Source: Paenibacillus antarcticus (lineage in GTDB: Bacteria > Bacillota > Bacilli > Paenibacillales > Paenibacillaceae). From it: a stretch of DNA of 64,000 nucleotides. Positions 8,688 to 17,200 of the stretch are shown piece by piece. The stretch is taken from positions 225,023-289,022 of the forward strand of contig NZ_LVJI01000018.1 in NCBI RefSeq assembly GCF_001637225.1. The letters are read 5' to 3'. How positions within the stretch are numbered: position 1 is the stretch's first letter; each line of letters starts with the position of its first letter. Position numbers and translations under genes: made by a program. Below the pieces are notes generated by a model. It was given only the letters and a program-made list of their open reading frames with translations, was not told the DNA's origin and did not search any database.

Positions 8688-9534
8688 CCTGATTTCTCCG
8701 ATCCTCATTATCTAGTGCAATACGAATCAATTCTTTCTTGATCTCAGCGAGCTGTGTATCGATTCGTGCATCTACACTCCCAAATGATGAGCGGATAACA
8801 CAACCATGATCCTTCACAGTGGCATCAGGCAGTATTTTAAGTTCAGCTTGGGAGTCAATAGCAAGACTAAGTTCTTCCCTAGCTGCTTGTACAAAAGCAA
8901 ACTGAGTCGGAGCTACACATAGAATGATAATCCCTTGTTCTCTTTTACGAGATAGATTCTTTCTGATCAAATCAATCATATACTCACTCTCGATGGTTAA
9001 TTGTTTGTCTATAACTTTTTCAGCAATCGCAGTACTTAATTCTACTAAAAATGGCTCTGCTTCTTGAATAATTTGATCTTTCATAAGATAGGCATGATCT
9101 AATATTTTTTGAGCTTCAGCCATCATTTCTTCTATCTTAATCTGGAGTTCTTCTTCTGCCTTGATACGACCCTCATTATAGCCTTGCTCATAACCTTCTG
9201 ACTTGAGCGCTTCAATCAAATGTTCATCTTGTTCACGACGTTCTTTCCACCAATTATCGATGTTCGCCGTTGCATCTGACAACATTTGTTCAACTTCAAC
9301 AGATGATTCACGGACTTGTCGTTCCGCAAATTCCTGCGCATCCTGTAGCATTTCTGCTTTTAACTTTTCTGTTTCTTCATCGACTTTGATAACAACTTCT
9401 TGAATCTCAGGCGTTACTTCCTCTAATGAAGGCTCTTCTTCTAAGAAGTTGTACTGTTTAGCCAAATCCAATTCCTTCAGCGCTTCCACAGACACATACT
9501 GGGAATGCTTAATCAAATTAGACAATGATGTCAT
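8674..9534 (-). CDS. fliH: Flagellar assembly protein FliH
   Basis: Regulator of the FliI ATPase that links it to the C-ring; about 286 residues. It is Glu-rich with long helical segments (EETEKLKAEMLQDAQEFAE) and a glycine-marked helix (EGYEQGYNEGRIKAEEE). The C-terminal FliH/V-ATPase E-type domain includes LVELSTAIAEKVIDKQL. The start is ambiguous: ATG at 9534 begins MTSLSNLIK, like other FliH proteins, but GGTGG sits close; a TTG at 9552 has GGTGAG at 7 bases. Both lie within the 3' end of fliG, so translation is coupled. Confidence 0.9.
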   Translation of the reverse strand: MTSLSNLIKHSQYVSVEALKELDLAKQYNFLEEEPSLEEVTPEIQEVVIKVDEETEKLKAEMLQDAQEFAERQVRESSVEVEQMLSDATANIDNWWKERREQDEHLIEALKSEGYEQGYNEGRIKAEEELQIKIEEMMAEAQKILDHAYLMKDQIIQEAEPFLVELSTAIAEKVIDKQLTIESEYMIDLIRKNLSRKREQGIIILCVAPTQFAFVQAAREELSLAIDSQAELKILPDATVKDHGCVIRSSFGSVDARIDTQLAEIKKELIRIALDNEDRRNQDEGA

Positions 9535-10537
9535 CCCCTCCACCGCGTGCAATTATGATCTCACCGGCTTCTTCCAATCTACGAATGGTTCCCACAATAC
9601 GAGTTTGAGCTTCTTCAACATCACGCAATCGCACAGGTCCCATGTATTCCATTTCTTCTTTGAATGTTTCTGCCATACGTTTCGATACATTACGGAAAAT
9701 AACGTCACGTACTTCTTCACTAGCCACTTTAAGCGCAAGCTGAAGATCTGCATTCTCAATATCTCTAATGATACGTTGAATGGATCTGTTATCCACATTC
9801 ACAATATCCTCGAATACAAACATACGTTTCTTGATATCCTCTGCCAATTCCGGGTCCTGAATTTCCAAAGAATCGAGAATGGTACGTTCTGTCCCTCGGT
9901 CAACTCCGTTCAATATTTGAACGATAGACTCAATACCACCAGCATTCGTGTAATCCTGTGTAACCGTTGAAGAGAGCTTCTGTTCCAATACTCTCTCCAC
10001 TTGATAAAGGACCTCAGGTGAGGTACTGTCCATAACCGCAATTCTGCGAGCTACATCTGCTTGCTTCTCTTGCGGTAAGGAAGAAAGGATAGCTGCCGAT
10101 TGCTCGAATTGCAAATAGGAAAGCACCAAAGCTATGGTCTGAGAATTTTCATTTTGGATAAAGTTCAAAATTTGGTTTGGATCCGCTTTACGCGCAAAGT
10201 CGAACGGTCGCACCTGGAGTGTGGCTGTTAAGCGATTGATAATTTCAAGTGCTTTATTCTCTCCAAGTGCCTTCTCCAATATTTCTTTGGCATAGTTAAT
10301 ACCGCCTTGTGAAATATATTCTTGTGCAAGACATATCTGATGAAACTCAGCCATAATGGTGTCTTTGTCTATACTATCCACTTTATGAACATTGGCAATT
10401 TCGAGCGTTAGTTGTTCAATCTCTTCATCACGTAAATGTTTGAATATTTGAGCCGAAACCTCAGGTCCCAAGGTAATGAGCAAGATCGCCGCTTTCTGAC
10501 GCCCACTCAAACCTCCAGTACTAGTTAACCTTGCCAA
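9518..10537 (-). CDS. fliG: Flagellar motor switch protein FliG
   Basis: C-ring rotor protein that contacts the stator. From the TTG at 10537 it has 339 residues, close to the family norm, and starts MARLTSTGGLSGRQKAAIL. That TTG has GAGGTG at 6-base spacing; the longer in-frame start at 10567 overlaps fliF and lacks support. Conserved parts are the N-terminal FliF-binding domain (LTLEIANV), the middle EHPQ-equivalent region (ENSQTIALVLSYL), and the C-terminal charged torque helix around VFEDIVNVDNRSIQRIIRDI. It is coupled to fliH downstream. Confidence 0.96.
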   Translation of the reverse strand: MARLTSTGGLSGRQKAAILLITLGPEVSAQIFKHLRDEEIEQLTLEIANVHKVDSIDKDTIMAEFHQICLAQEYISQGGINYAKEILEKALGENKALEIINRLTATLQVRPFDFARKADPNQILNFIQNENSQTIALVLSYLQFEQSAAILSSLPQEKQADVARRIAVMDSTSPEVLYQVERVLEQKLSSTVTQDYTNAGGIESIVQILNGVDRGTERTILDSLEIQDPELAEDIKKRMFVFEDIVNVDNRSIQRIIRDIENADLQLALKVASEEVRDVIFRNVSKRMAETFKEEMEYMGPVRLRDVEEAQTRIVGTIRRLEEAGEIIIARGGGDDIIV

Positions 10538-10548
10538 TACACTCACCT

Positions 10549-12126
10549 CTATTCGTCCGCTAGCCATGTACGTAGCAAGTTGACGAATTCGTCTGGTTTC
10601 TTCTTCGCCAGAGTTTCGAGCTGTTTACGCACTTGACTTTCATTAGTCATACTTTCTAAATTAATTGAAGGGAATTCTGTTGGAATTTGGAAAGGAATAT
10701 CCTCTTCCAACTCTTCTTTTTGTCTACGACGTCTGTAAATCAGATATCCACCTAGACCTAATAATGCTAATGCAGCTAATCCTATCCCCCATAAAACTCC
10801 TTTGGAAAGCTTCAAGCCAGACGATTGAACCTCAGTTCCACCAAAAGTTTGGGAATAGACTGAAACTTTTTTAGTTAAATCAGCGTCTGTATATGTAATA
10901 CCAGAATCTGCAACAGATGCTCTGACGATATTCCTCAAAATATTCTCTATCGCATCTTTTGTTGCTGGATCTAAACTTTGTTGTCCTGTAGGTGGTTCAA
11001 CTGCAACATTAATGGTTAAATCTTTAACAGAATAAGGACTTGATATGATATCTCTCGTAATACGATTAACATCATAGTTCACAGTTTCAGACAATTCCTC
11101 AGAAGTACTGTCACCTGATGTTGAATCACTTGGATATCCAGGCACCTCTTCTTCACCCGTACCGGCAACGCCACTATCAGGGCTACTGTTCCCAGCGTAA
11201 TTCTTAGAAATCTTCTGTACGCTGATTTCTATTCCCTTCATATCTTCTTCATTTACTGGTGTAACCAGTTTTTCGTTACTTTGAATTTTATCGAAGTTTA
11301 ACTTAGAAGCCACAAGAACTTCAACTTTGTTAGCACCCATAAATTTAGATAAGAATTGTTTAACATTTTGACGAACATCATTCTCAAATCTCTTTTGTAG
11401 TGCGAAGTTAGCCTCAATGGCCGTCTCCATAACACCTTGACCACCCTTTGCCGTAGATGCAAGTTCAACTTCATCATTCGAAATTGTAATATTCTCTATC
11501 GGTAAATTCGGAATGGCTGTTTTCATAAGATTATAATAACCGTCAATAGCGGCTTGATTCGGAGTATATCCCGCTTTAAACTTCAACACAGCAGAAGCAG
11601 AAGCTTTATCTCCTTCATCTCCACTCGCAAAGACACTTTCCTCCGGTAAATTGATAAGCACTTTAGCTTCTCTAATACCATTCATACTCTTTAACAGCTG
11701 TTCTACTTCTCCATTTAATGCATTATTATACTTAACATCAAACTCGCTATCGGTCATGCCTATCGCTGACGAGCTCTGTTCAAAAATTTTGTATCCGATT
11801 GAACCATTCTCAATAATCCCTTGTGAACCAACGTCTACCTTCGCACGAGCTGCTTGCGTACTAGGAACAGAAATACTTTTACCATCCGAACTCAACTTAT
11901 AAGGAATCTTACTTCCATCCAGAAAGGTCATAATCCCTGCTGCATCGTTTGAGCTTAAGTCTGTAAAGGCAACTTCGTATTCCGTCTTTGAGAACATCAT
12001 AGTAACAATAATAAAAGCAATAATGATTAACGAAACCGTAGAAATAAATATTATCTTTTGAGTTTTACCAAACTTGTTCCAATATAGGACTACTTTATCC
12101 TTATACTGGGAAATTCTCTCATTCAC
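10549..12126 (-). CDS. fliF: Flagellar MS-ring protein FliF
   Basis: Membrane-supramembrane ring protein, 525 residues. It has a transmembrane helix near residues 24-44 (IIFISTVSLIIIAFIIVTMM) and two ring-building motifs: the YscJ-like domain with LNGEVEQLLKSMNGIREAKV, and the later KFMGANKVEVLV. A second transmembrane helix lies near 444-464 (LWGIGLAALALLGLGGYLIY). The cytoplasmic tail ends in the FliG-binding motif PDEFVNLLRTWLADE. The start is GTG at 12126, with GGGGTG 5-6 bases upstream. It nucleates basal-body and export-gate assembly. Confidence 0.96.
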   Translation of the reverse strand: MNERISQYKDKVVLYWNKFGKTQKIIFISTVSLIIIAFIIVTMMFSKTEYEVAFTDLSSNDAAGIMTFLDGSKIPYKLSSDGKSISVPSTQAARAKVDVGSQGIIENGSIGYKIFEQSSSAIGMTDSEFDVKYNNALNGEVEQLLKSMNGIREAKVLINLPEESVFASGDEGDKASASAVLKFKAGYTPNQAAIDGYYNLMKTAIPNLPIENITISNDEVELASTAKGGQGVMETAIEANFALQKRFENDVRQNVKQFLSKFMGANKVEVLVASKLNFDKIQSNEKLVTPVNEEDMKGIEISVQKISKNYAGNSSPDSGVAGTGEEEVPGYPSDSTSGDSTSEELSETVNYDVNRITRDIISSPYSVKDLTINVAVEPPTGQQSLDPATKDAIENILRNIVRASVADSGITYTDADLTKKVSVYSQTFGGTEVQSSGLKLSKGVLWGIGLAALALLGLGGYLIYRRRRQKEELEEDIPFQIPTEFPSINLESMTNESQVRKQLETLAKKKPDEFVNLLRTWLADE

Positions 12127-12160
12127 AATGTCACCCCACCCGAAGCTTAGCTAGCTACAA

Positions 12161-12472
12161 CTATATTTGTGTTCGCATTATCTCTTGATATGCCTCTATC
12201 ACTTTGTTTCGAACTTGTGTTGTAAGCTGTAAACTTAACAAAGCCTGTTCGGAAGCAATCATAACCTGATCTACATTCACTTGGCCGAGTAACAATTTCT
12301 CACTCATCGTATTTGAATTTTTTTCTTGGTCTGCGACTTGTTGAATTGCATTCTCCAAAAAGGATCCAAAATTGCTAAGCGAATCAGAAGGAGTAGCCGT
12401 AACTTGCTCTTTGTTGGTTTGTAACTGAAGTGGCTTCATCGTCTGGGTGCTAAACATCGTGTTCTCAATCAT
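12161..12472 (-). CDS. fliE: Flagellar hook-basal body protein FliE
   Basis: Small rod adaptor between the MS ring/export gate and the proximal rod, 103 residues. The C-terminal half is the conserved FliE helix pair: FLENAIQQVADQEKNS, then LLLGQVNVDQVMIASEQALL and LQLTTQVRNKVIEAYQEIMR. The ATG at 12472 has GAGGAGGGG 5 bases upstream. It lies between flgC and fliF, the standard order. Confidence 0.94.
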   Translation of the reverse strand: MIENTMFSTQTMKPLQLQTNKEQVTATPSDSLSNFGSFLENAIQQVADQEKNSNTMSEKLLLGQVNVDQVMIASEQALLSLQLTTQVRNKVIEAYQEIMRTQI

Positions 12473-12511
12473 TAGTTCCCCTCCTCTTTCTCTATATTTC
12501 TAAACAATCTA

Positions 12512-12970
12512 TTATTTACCGATTTCTAAAGCCTTCAAAATCATTGATTTAGAAGCGTTAAGAGCTGTTATATTAGCTTCATAAGAACGGGATGCCGCCA
12601 TCATATCAACCATTTCTTTTGCAATTTCCACATTCGGCATGGATACATACCCCTGCGCGTTAGCATCTGGATGTGTGGGATTATAGACTAGCTTTAGAGG
12701 CGAACTATCTTCTTTAATGGCCTTCACCCTAACCCCGTTACCAATACCTTTTGCTGACTCGGTACTTAATTGTGACTGGAGCACACTAGAAAAGTTAGAC
12801 TCATTTGGTGAGAGCACAACCATTTTCCGTCGATAAGGTACAACTTCCCCATTGACTACACTCGCTCTTGTTGTTTCTGCATTGGCAATATTAGATGATA
12901 TAACATCCATTCTAAGCCTTTGCGCTGTTAAAGCAGAAGCACTAATACCGAAGCTATTACTCAGTGTCAT
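12512..12970 (-). CDS. flgC: Flagellar basal-body rod protein FlgC
   Basis: Proximal rod protein, 152 residues. The N-terminal axial motif is FGISASALTAQRLRMDVISS plus NIANAETTRA, and the C-terminal partner is VEIAKEMVDMMAASRSYEAN followed by ALNASKSMILKALEIGK. A variable loop between them carries the rod-family segment GVRVKAIKEDSSPLKLVYNP. It begins 6 bases after the flgB stop and should be cotranscribed with it. Confidence 0.96.
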   Translation of the reverse strand: MTLSNSFGISASALTAQRLRMDVISSNIANAETTRASVVNGEVVPYRRKMVVLSPNESNFSSVLQSQLSTESAKGIGNGVRVKAIKEDSSPLKLVYNPTHPDANAQGYVSMPNVEIAKEMVDMMAASRSYEANITALNASKSMILKALEIGK

Positions 12971-12976
12971 TTAGGT

Positions 12977-13384
12977 TTATCTCCCTTCTACAGCCGTACG
13001 CATCATTTTAATTTTCTCATTCATCAGTGAAATATATGAATTATACCGGAGTTGATTATCCGCTAATAATGACATTTCCTGTTCAATATCAACATTGTTT
13101 AAATTATTATTCATACTTGTCGAATCATCTTGAGAAATGACAGGTGTAGGAACTGATGAAATGGGTCCTATTGAGAAATGTCGTGAGTCAGTCTTAATCC
13201 CTTTGAGAACAGGCATGTCTCCACTCATTTCTTGTTGTAGCAAGCTTTCAAAAGATACTTCAGAACGTTTAAAATAAGGCGTCTCATTATTGGCTATATT
13301 GTTTGAAATCACTTGCTGTCTCGTATTAGCCGCATTCAAGGCTCCTTGCAACTTTTGAAACGTTGCTCCATTCAACAACTCCAA
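12977..13384 (-). CDS. flgB: Flagellar basal-body rod protein FlgB
   Basis: First gene of the fla/che operon; a proximal rod protein of about 135 residues. Axial-protein motifs are LQGALNAANTRQQVISNNIA with NETPYFKRSEVSFE at the N-terminus, and MSLLADNQLRYNSYISLMNE near the C-terminus. I prefer the TTG at 13384 (MELLNGATFQK), with GAGGGG 7 bases upstream. The ATG at 13411 would add nine basic residues and has no ribosome binding site. The upstream 425-base gap holds a terminator for the previous operon and candidate regulatory sites. Confidence 0.93.
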   Translation of the reverse strand: MELLNGATFQKLQGALNAANTRQQVISNNIANNETPYFKRSEVSFESLLQQEMSGDMPVLKGIKTDSRHFSIGPISSVPTPVISQDDSTSMNNNLNNVDIEQEMSLLADNQLRYNSYISLMNEKIKMMRTAVEGR

Positions 13385-13422
13385 CCTTGATCCCCTCTTT
13401 CGAACTTTCATATATATACTTA

Positions 13423-13454
13423 AATTCTACAACTATAAAAATTAATTCTACAAC
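13423..13454 (-). promoter_or_regulatory. Direct repeat upstream of flgB (candidate operator)
   Basis: Two copies of the 11-mer AATTCTACAAC (plus-strand reading) lie at 13423-13433 and 13444-13454, exactly 21 bases apart, about two helical turns. They sit 40-70 bases upstream of the preferred flgB start. This spacing suits a dimeric or tandem DNA-binding protein. I know no specific regulator with this site, and in an AT-rich gap the repeat could be chance. Confidence 0.35.
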
Positions 13455-13474
13455 AATACATAAAACCCTCTTTT

Positions 13475-13485
13475 TTTCGACAAAA
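13475..13485 (-). promoter_or_regulatory. Spo0A-box-like site upstream of flgB
   Basis: The minus strand reads TTTTGTCGAAA, which matches the Spo0A box core TGTCGAA. It lies about 90 bases upstream of the preferred flgB start. A second TGTCGAA lies on the plus strand at 13713-13719, near the end of hslU. Control of flagella by a sporulation regulator would be plausible; this is inferred from the motif only. Confidence 0.35.
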
Positions 13486-13581
13486 TTAATAAGAAATGAG
13501 AAAAAACTCGTACTTTAGTGAAAAAAAGCGGATTTGTTGTATAGCTTAAGTTTCTTAGAGATTACGTTTTATTACAATAAG

Positions 13582-13614
13582 AAAAAAGCCCTATTTTTTT
13601 TAGAAATAGGGCTT
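13582..13614 (-). terminator. Rho-independent terminator after hslU operon
   Basis: On the minus strand the stem AAGCCCTATTT/AAATAGGGCTT, with a short A-rich loop, is followed by a run of T. It lies about 200 bases downstream of the hslU stop and upstream of flgB, separating the two operons. The A-rich loop and flanks would also allow some function on the plus strand. The rest of the 13385-13810 gap shows no supported gene. Confidence 0.85.
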
Positions 13615-13810
13615 CTTTTCCTTAGTGCTTACTATATTTTTTTCATTTAGTTTCAAAATAGGTCAGTGAAAGGGTCTACGGATTGTAAAACGTGCTTTTT
13701 TCGACTTGCTCGTGTCGAATTTTGTAAAATTTTCGCATATACTACATGCATAATAATGAAAACCAGATACTTTTTACCCATTTTAGTATCCATTAATCGT
13801 CAATTTATCA

Positions 13811-15214
13811 TTACAAGATATATTGACTCAAATCACGATCTTGTGCAATATCCCCAAGTTTCTCACGGACATATTCAGCAGTGATCGTCAAGCTATCTAA
13901 GGTTAACTCAGGGGCTTCAAATGATAAGTCCTCAAGTAATTTCTCTAATATAGTATGCAATCTTCTTGCCCCAATATTCTCCGTATTTTGGTTCACTGCC
14001 GCTGCCATCTCTGCTATTACTCGAATCGCAGCTGGATCAAATTCAAGGTCGATATCCTCTGTCTTAAGTAAATTGACATATTGTTTCGTCAACGCGTTCT
14101 CAGGCTCCGTTAGAATAGATATAAAATCTTCTAACGACAGGCTATTCAACTCTACACGAATCGGAAAGCGTCCTTGTAATTCAGGTATCAGATCGGATGG
14201 TTTAGCAATATGAAAAGCTCCTGCTGCAATAAAGAGAACAAAATCCGTCTTTACAGGACCGTATTTGGTCATAACGGTTGATCCTTCAACGATTGGAAGG
14301 ATATCACGCTGAACTCCTTCACGTGACACATCAGGTCCAGAGCCCTTTCTTGGACTAGCAACCTTATCTATCTCGTCAATGAATATAATGCCAGATTGCT
14401 CTGCACGACGAACGGATTCCGTGATCACTTCATCCATATCTATAAGCTTGGCTGCCTCTTCTTGAATGAGAACTACTCGTGCTTCTTTAATAGGAAGCTT
14501 CCTTTTTTTCGTTTTGCGGGGCATAAGATTCCCTAACATTTCTTGCATGTTCATACCCATTTGTTCATTGCCTTGACCGGAAAAAAGATCCATCATAGAT
14601 GAACTGCTATCCTCAACATCAATTTCTATCACATCATTCTCAAGATTACCTGCCAGTAAATTGAACTTCACTTTCCTTCTACGTTCAACCACAGTACTAT
14701 TCTCTTTCTCTTCAGGCGGAGTATCTTCGTTATTATTGTTACTCCCACCAAAAAGCATATCGAAAGGATTACGCTGGTTTTTGGAGCTTGAGCTAGAAGG
14801 AACAATAATTTCAATAATACGATCATTAGCCATCTCGATCGCTTGTTCATGCACTTTCTCCGTGCGTTCTGACTTCACCATACGTATCGAAGTCTCAACT
14901 AAATCCCTCACCATCGATTCCACGTCGCGTCCAACATATCCTACCTCTGTAAACTTAGTTGCTTCCACCTTTACGAAAGGGGCGTTAACCAGTTTAGCAA
15001 GTCTCCTTGCGATTTCTGTCTTACCAACACCGGTAGGACCAATCATGAGGATGTTCTTTGGTACAATCTCGTCTCGCAGATGGTCCGGTAGTTTATTACG
15101 TCTATAGCGATTACGAAGCGCTACAGCTACAGATTTCTTTGCTTGTTTTTGTCCAACTATATATTTATCCAACTCGGCTACAATCTGTCGAGGCGTCAAA
15201 GATTGATTATTCAT
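13811..15214 (-). CDS. hslU: ATP-dependent protease ATPase subunit HslU (ClpY)
   Basis: AAA+ unfoldase partner of HslV, 467 residues, the same length as B. subtilis ClpY. The Walker A motif is GPTGVGKTE; the Walker B block is [11 protein letters not shown], followed by the HslU signature [20 protein letters not shown]. The family-specific C-terminus ends in DLSQYIL, which docks into HslV. ATG codons at 15217 and 15214 both follow GGTGGAGG; I choose 15214 for the better 8-base spacing and similarity. It begins 41 bases after hslV. Confidence 0.96.
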   Translation of the reverse strand: MNNQSLTPRQIVAELDKYIVGQKQAKKSVAVALRNRYRRNKLPDHLRDEIVPKNILMIGPTGVGKTEIARRLAKLVNAPFVKVEATKFTEVGYVGRDVESMVRDLVETSIRMVKSERTEKVHEQAIEMANDRIIEIIVPSSSSSKNQRNPFDMLFGGSNNNNEDTPPEEKENSTVVERRRKVKFNLLAGNLENDVIEIDVEDSSSSMMDLFSGQGNEQMGMNMQEMLGNLMPRKTKKRKLPIKEARVVLIQEEAAKLIDMDEVITESVRRAEQSGIIFIDEIDKVASPRKGSGPDVSREGVQRDILPIVEGSTVMTKYGPVKTDFVLFIAAGAFHIAKPSDLIPELQGRFPIRVELNSLSLEDFISILTEPENALTKQYVNLLKTEDIDLEFDPAAIRVIAEMAAAVNQNTENIGARRLHTILEKLLEDLSFEAPELTLDSLTITAEYVREKLGDIAQDRDLSQYIL

Positions 15215-15255
15215 CATGGTTTCCTCCACCCTCTTGGGTATTCTCACTCATAATC

Positions 15256-15798
15256 TTACAATTCTTCCACCACAATATTTCCATTGGTATATACACATAT
15301 CTCAGAAGCAATTTGAAGTGCCTCTCTTGCGATCTCTTTAGCCTCAAGCTCCGGTGCATGCCTTTTGAGTGCTCTACCCGCTGCTAATGCAAAATTACCA
15401 CCTGAACCAATCGCAATCACATCATCATCCGGCTCAATTATCTCGCCGCCACCCGATATTAGTAACATGCCATCTTTGTTCATGACAATCATTAGAGCTT
15501 CCAATTTGCGAAGGATGCGGTCTTGCCGCCAGTCTTTTGCCAATTCTACAGCTGCACGTTGAAGATTCCCATGATGTTCCTCAAGTTTACCCTCAAACTT
15601 CTCAAATAATGTAATCGCATCAGCCACTGAACCCGCAAATCCAGCAATGACCTGTCCACGATAAAGACGACGTACTTTTTTGGCTGTCGTCTTCATAATG
15701 ACGCTCTCGCCAAAGGTAACTTGACCATCTCCTGCTATGGCTGAATTACCATTATGTCGAACTGCACAGATCGTTGTCGCATGAAATGTTAGATCCAT
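15256..15798 (-). CDS. hslV: ATP-dependent protease peptidase subunit HslV (ClpQ)
   Basis: Proteasome-like peptidase, 180 residues. It has the conserved core [34 protein letters not shown], and the late [16 protein letters not shown]. The start ATG at 15798 is firm, with AGGAGG 8 bases upstream. The predicted N-terminus is [15 protein letters not shown]. The B. subtilis enzyme uses an N-terminal Ser after Met, but here position 2 is Asp. The nucleophile is therefore probably Thr8 after removal of seven residues, or another early Thr (inference). Confidence 0.95.
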   Translation of the reverse strand: MDLTFHATTICAVRHNGNSAIAGDGQVTFGESVIMKTTAKKVRRLYRGQVIAGFAGSVADAITLFEKFEGKLEEHHGNLQRAAVELAKDWRQDRILRKLEALMIVMNKDGMLLISGGGEIIEPDDDVIAIGSGGNFALAAGRALKRHAPELEAKEIAREALQIASEICVYTNGNIVVEEL

Positions 15799-15843
15799 CT
15801 CTATGGCCTCCTAAACTTTTAATTGAACCAAAGATACATAAGT

Positions 15844-17184
15844 TTACTCTGTACCGTCTACTAGTCCATTCTGTTCCTTGAAGGTTCGGATACTCTCAAG
15901 TGCTCTTTCTGCTAGCACTTGATTCTTTTCTTGCTTATTACGCATTCTTTTCTCTAGACTAGGCAACAATCCGAAATTTGCATTCATCGGTTGAAAATGG
16001 TCTGGATCCGCATTCGTAATATAATGTGACATACTTCCTAGTGTACTTAGTTCTGGGAATACCAGGCACTCTTCACCTAGTGCCATTCTAGCCGCGTTAA
16101 TGCCCGCTATAAGACCAGAAGCCGCAGATTCGACATAACCTTCCACTCCTGTCATCTGGCCCGCAAAGAAGAGCTTCTCATTGCTTTTCAGTTGATATGT
16201 AGGCTGTAGGAGTCTTGGTGAATTAATGAATGTATTACGATGCATCACACCATAACGAACAATCTCTGCATTCGCAAGTCCTGGAATCATGCCAAACACA
16301 CGCTTCTGTTCGCCCCATTTAAGGTGAGTCTGAAATCCAACCAAATTGTAGAGTGTGCCCGCTGCATTATCCTGACGTAATTGAACGACTGCAAACGGAA
16401 GTTCACCTGTGTGTGGATTCACCAATCCCACGGGTTTCATTGGGCCAAACAGAGCCGTCTGCTTACCACGCTTCATCATCACTTCAATCGGCATACAACC
16501 TTCGAAGTAAATTTCTTTCTCAAATTCTTTAAGCTCAGCAACCTCAGCTGTGATAAGTGCATCATAGAATGCATTAAACTCTTCTTCATTCATAGGACAG
16601 TTTAAATATGCGGCTTCACCCTTATCATAACGAGACGCCAAATATACTTTATCCATATCAATAGAATCTTTTTCTACAATAGGTGCCGCAGCATCATAGA
16701 AGTAGAAATACTCTTCACCCATTAATTCACGGATCTGTGCAGATAATGCAGGTGATGTTAGAGGACCTGTCGCCATAACAACAATCTCTGATTCAGGTAT
16801 ATGTGTAAATTCTTCATTAATGACTTCTATTAATGGATGATTGTGAAGTGTATTCGTTATTTCACCTGAGAAACCATCACGATCAACCGCTAAAGCCCCA
16901 CCAGCAGGTACTGCATTTCTGTCTGCTGCTCCAAGCACAAGAGAATTCAACATTCTCATTTCTTCTTTCAACACACCTACTGCGTTAGTTAAACCATTGG
17001 CACGTAAGGAGTTGCTACATACTAATTCAGCAAATTTATCCGTATGGTGTGCCGGTGTCTTCACAACTGGACGCATTTCATATAATCTTACTGGAACGCC
17101 ACGACTTGCAATCTGCCAAGCCGCCTCACTTCCCGCTAGTCCTGCTCCAATGACCGTTACTCTTTGTATATCTGTCAACTTCAT
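15844..17184 (-). CDS. trmFO: tRNA uracil-54 C5-methyltransferase, folate/FAD-dependent TrmFO
   Basis: Makes ribothymidine at position 54 of tRNA using methylene-tetrahydrofolate and FADH2. About 446 residues. The N-terminal FAD site is [16 protein letters not shown]. Family blocks are [49 protein letters not shown], and [20 protein letters not shown]. The start is uncertain: ATG 17184 lies only 2 bases from AGGAGG, while TTG 17178 has 8-base spacing and gives MTDIQRV. It follows topA by 17 bases or so. Confidence 0.95.
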   Translation of the reverse strand: MKLTDIQRVTVIGAGLAGSEAAWQIASRGVPVRLYEMRPVVKTPAHHTDKFAELVCSNSLRANGLTNAVGVLKEEMRMLNSLVLGAADRNAVPAGGALAVDRDGFSGEITNTLHNHPLIEVINEEFTHIPESEIVVMATGPLTSPALSAQIRELMGEEYFYFYDAAAPIVEKDSIDMDKVYLASRYDKGEAAYLNCPMNEEEFNAFYDALITAEVAELKEFEKEIYFEGCMPIEVMMKRGKQTALFGPMKPVGLVNPHTGELPFAVVQLRQDNAAGTLYNLVGFQTHLKWGEQKRVFGMIPGLANAEIVRYGVMHRNTFINSPRLLQPTYQLKSNEKLFFAGQMTGVEGYVESAASGLIAGINAARMALGEECLVFPELSTLGSMSHYITNADPDHFQPMNANFGLLPSLEKRMRNKQEKNQVLAERALESIRTFKEQNGLVDGTE

Positions 17185-17200
17185 TACCTCCTGCAATTGT

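Noticed and set aside
13700..13719. TTCGAC/GTCGAA inverted repeat after hslU as the main terminator
   Set aside because: Only a 6-base stem with no T run on the minus strand; the hairpin at 13582-13614 is much better.
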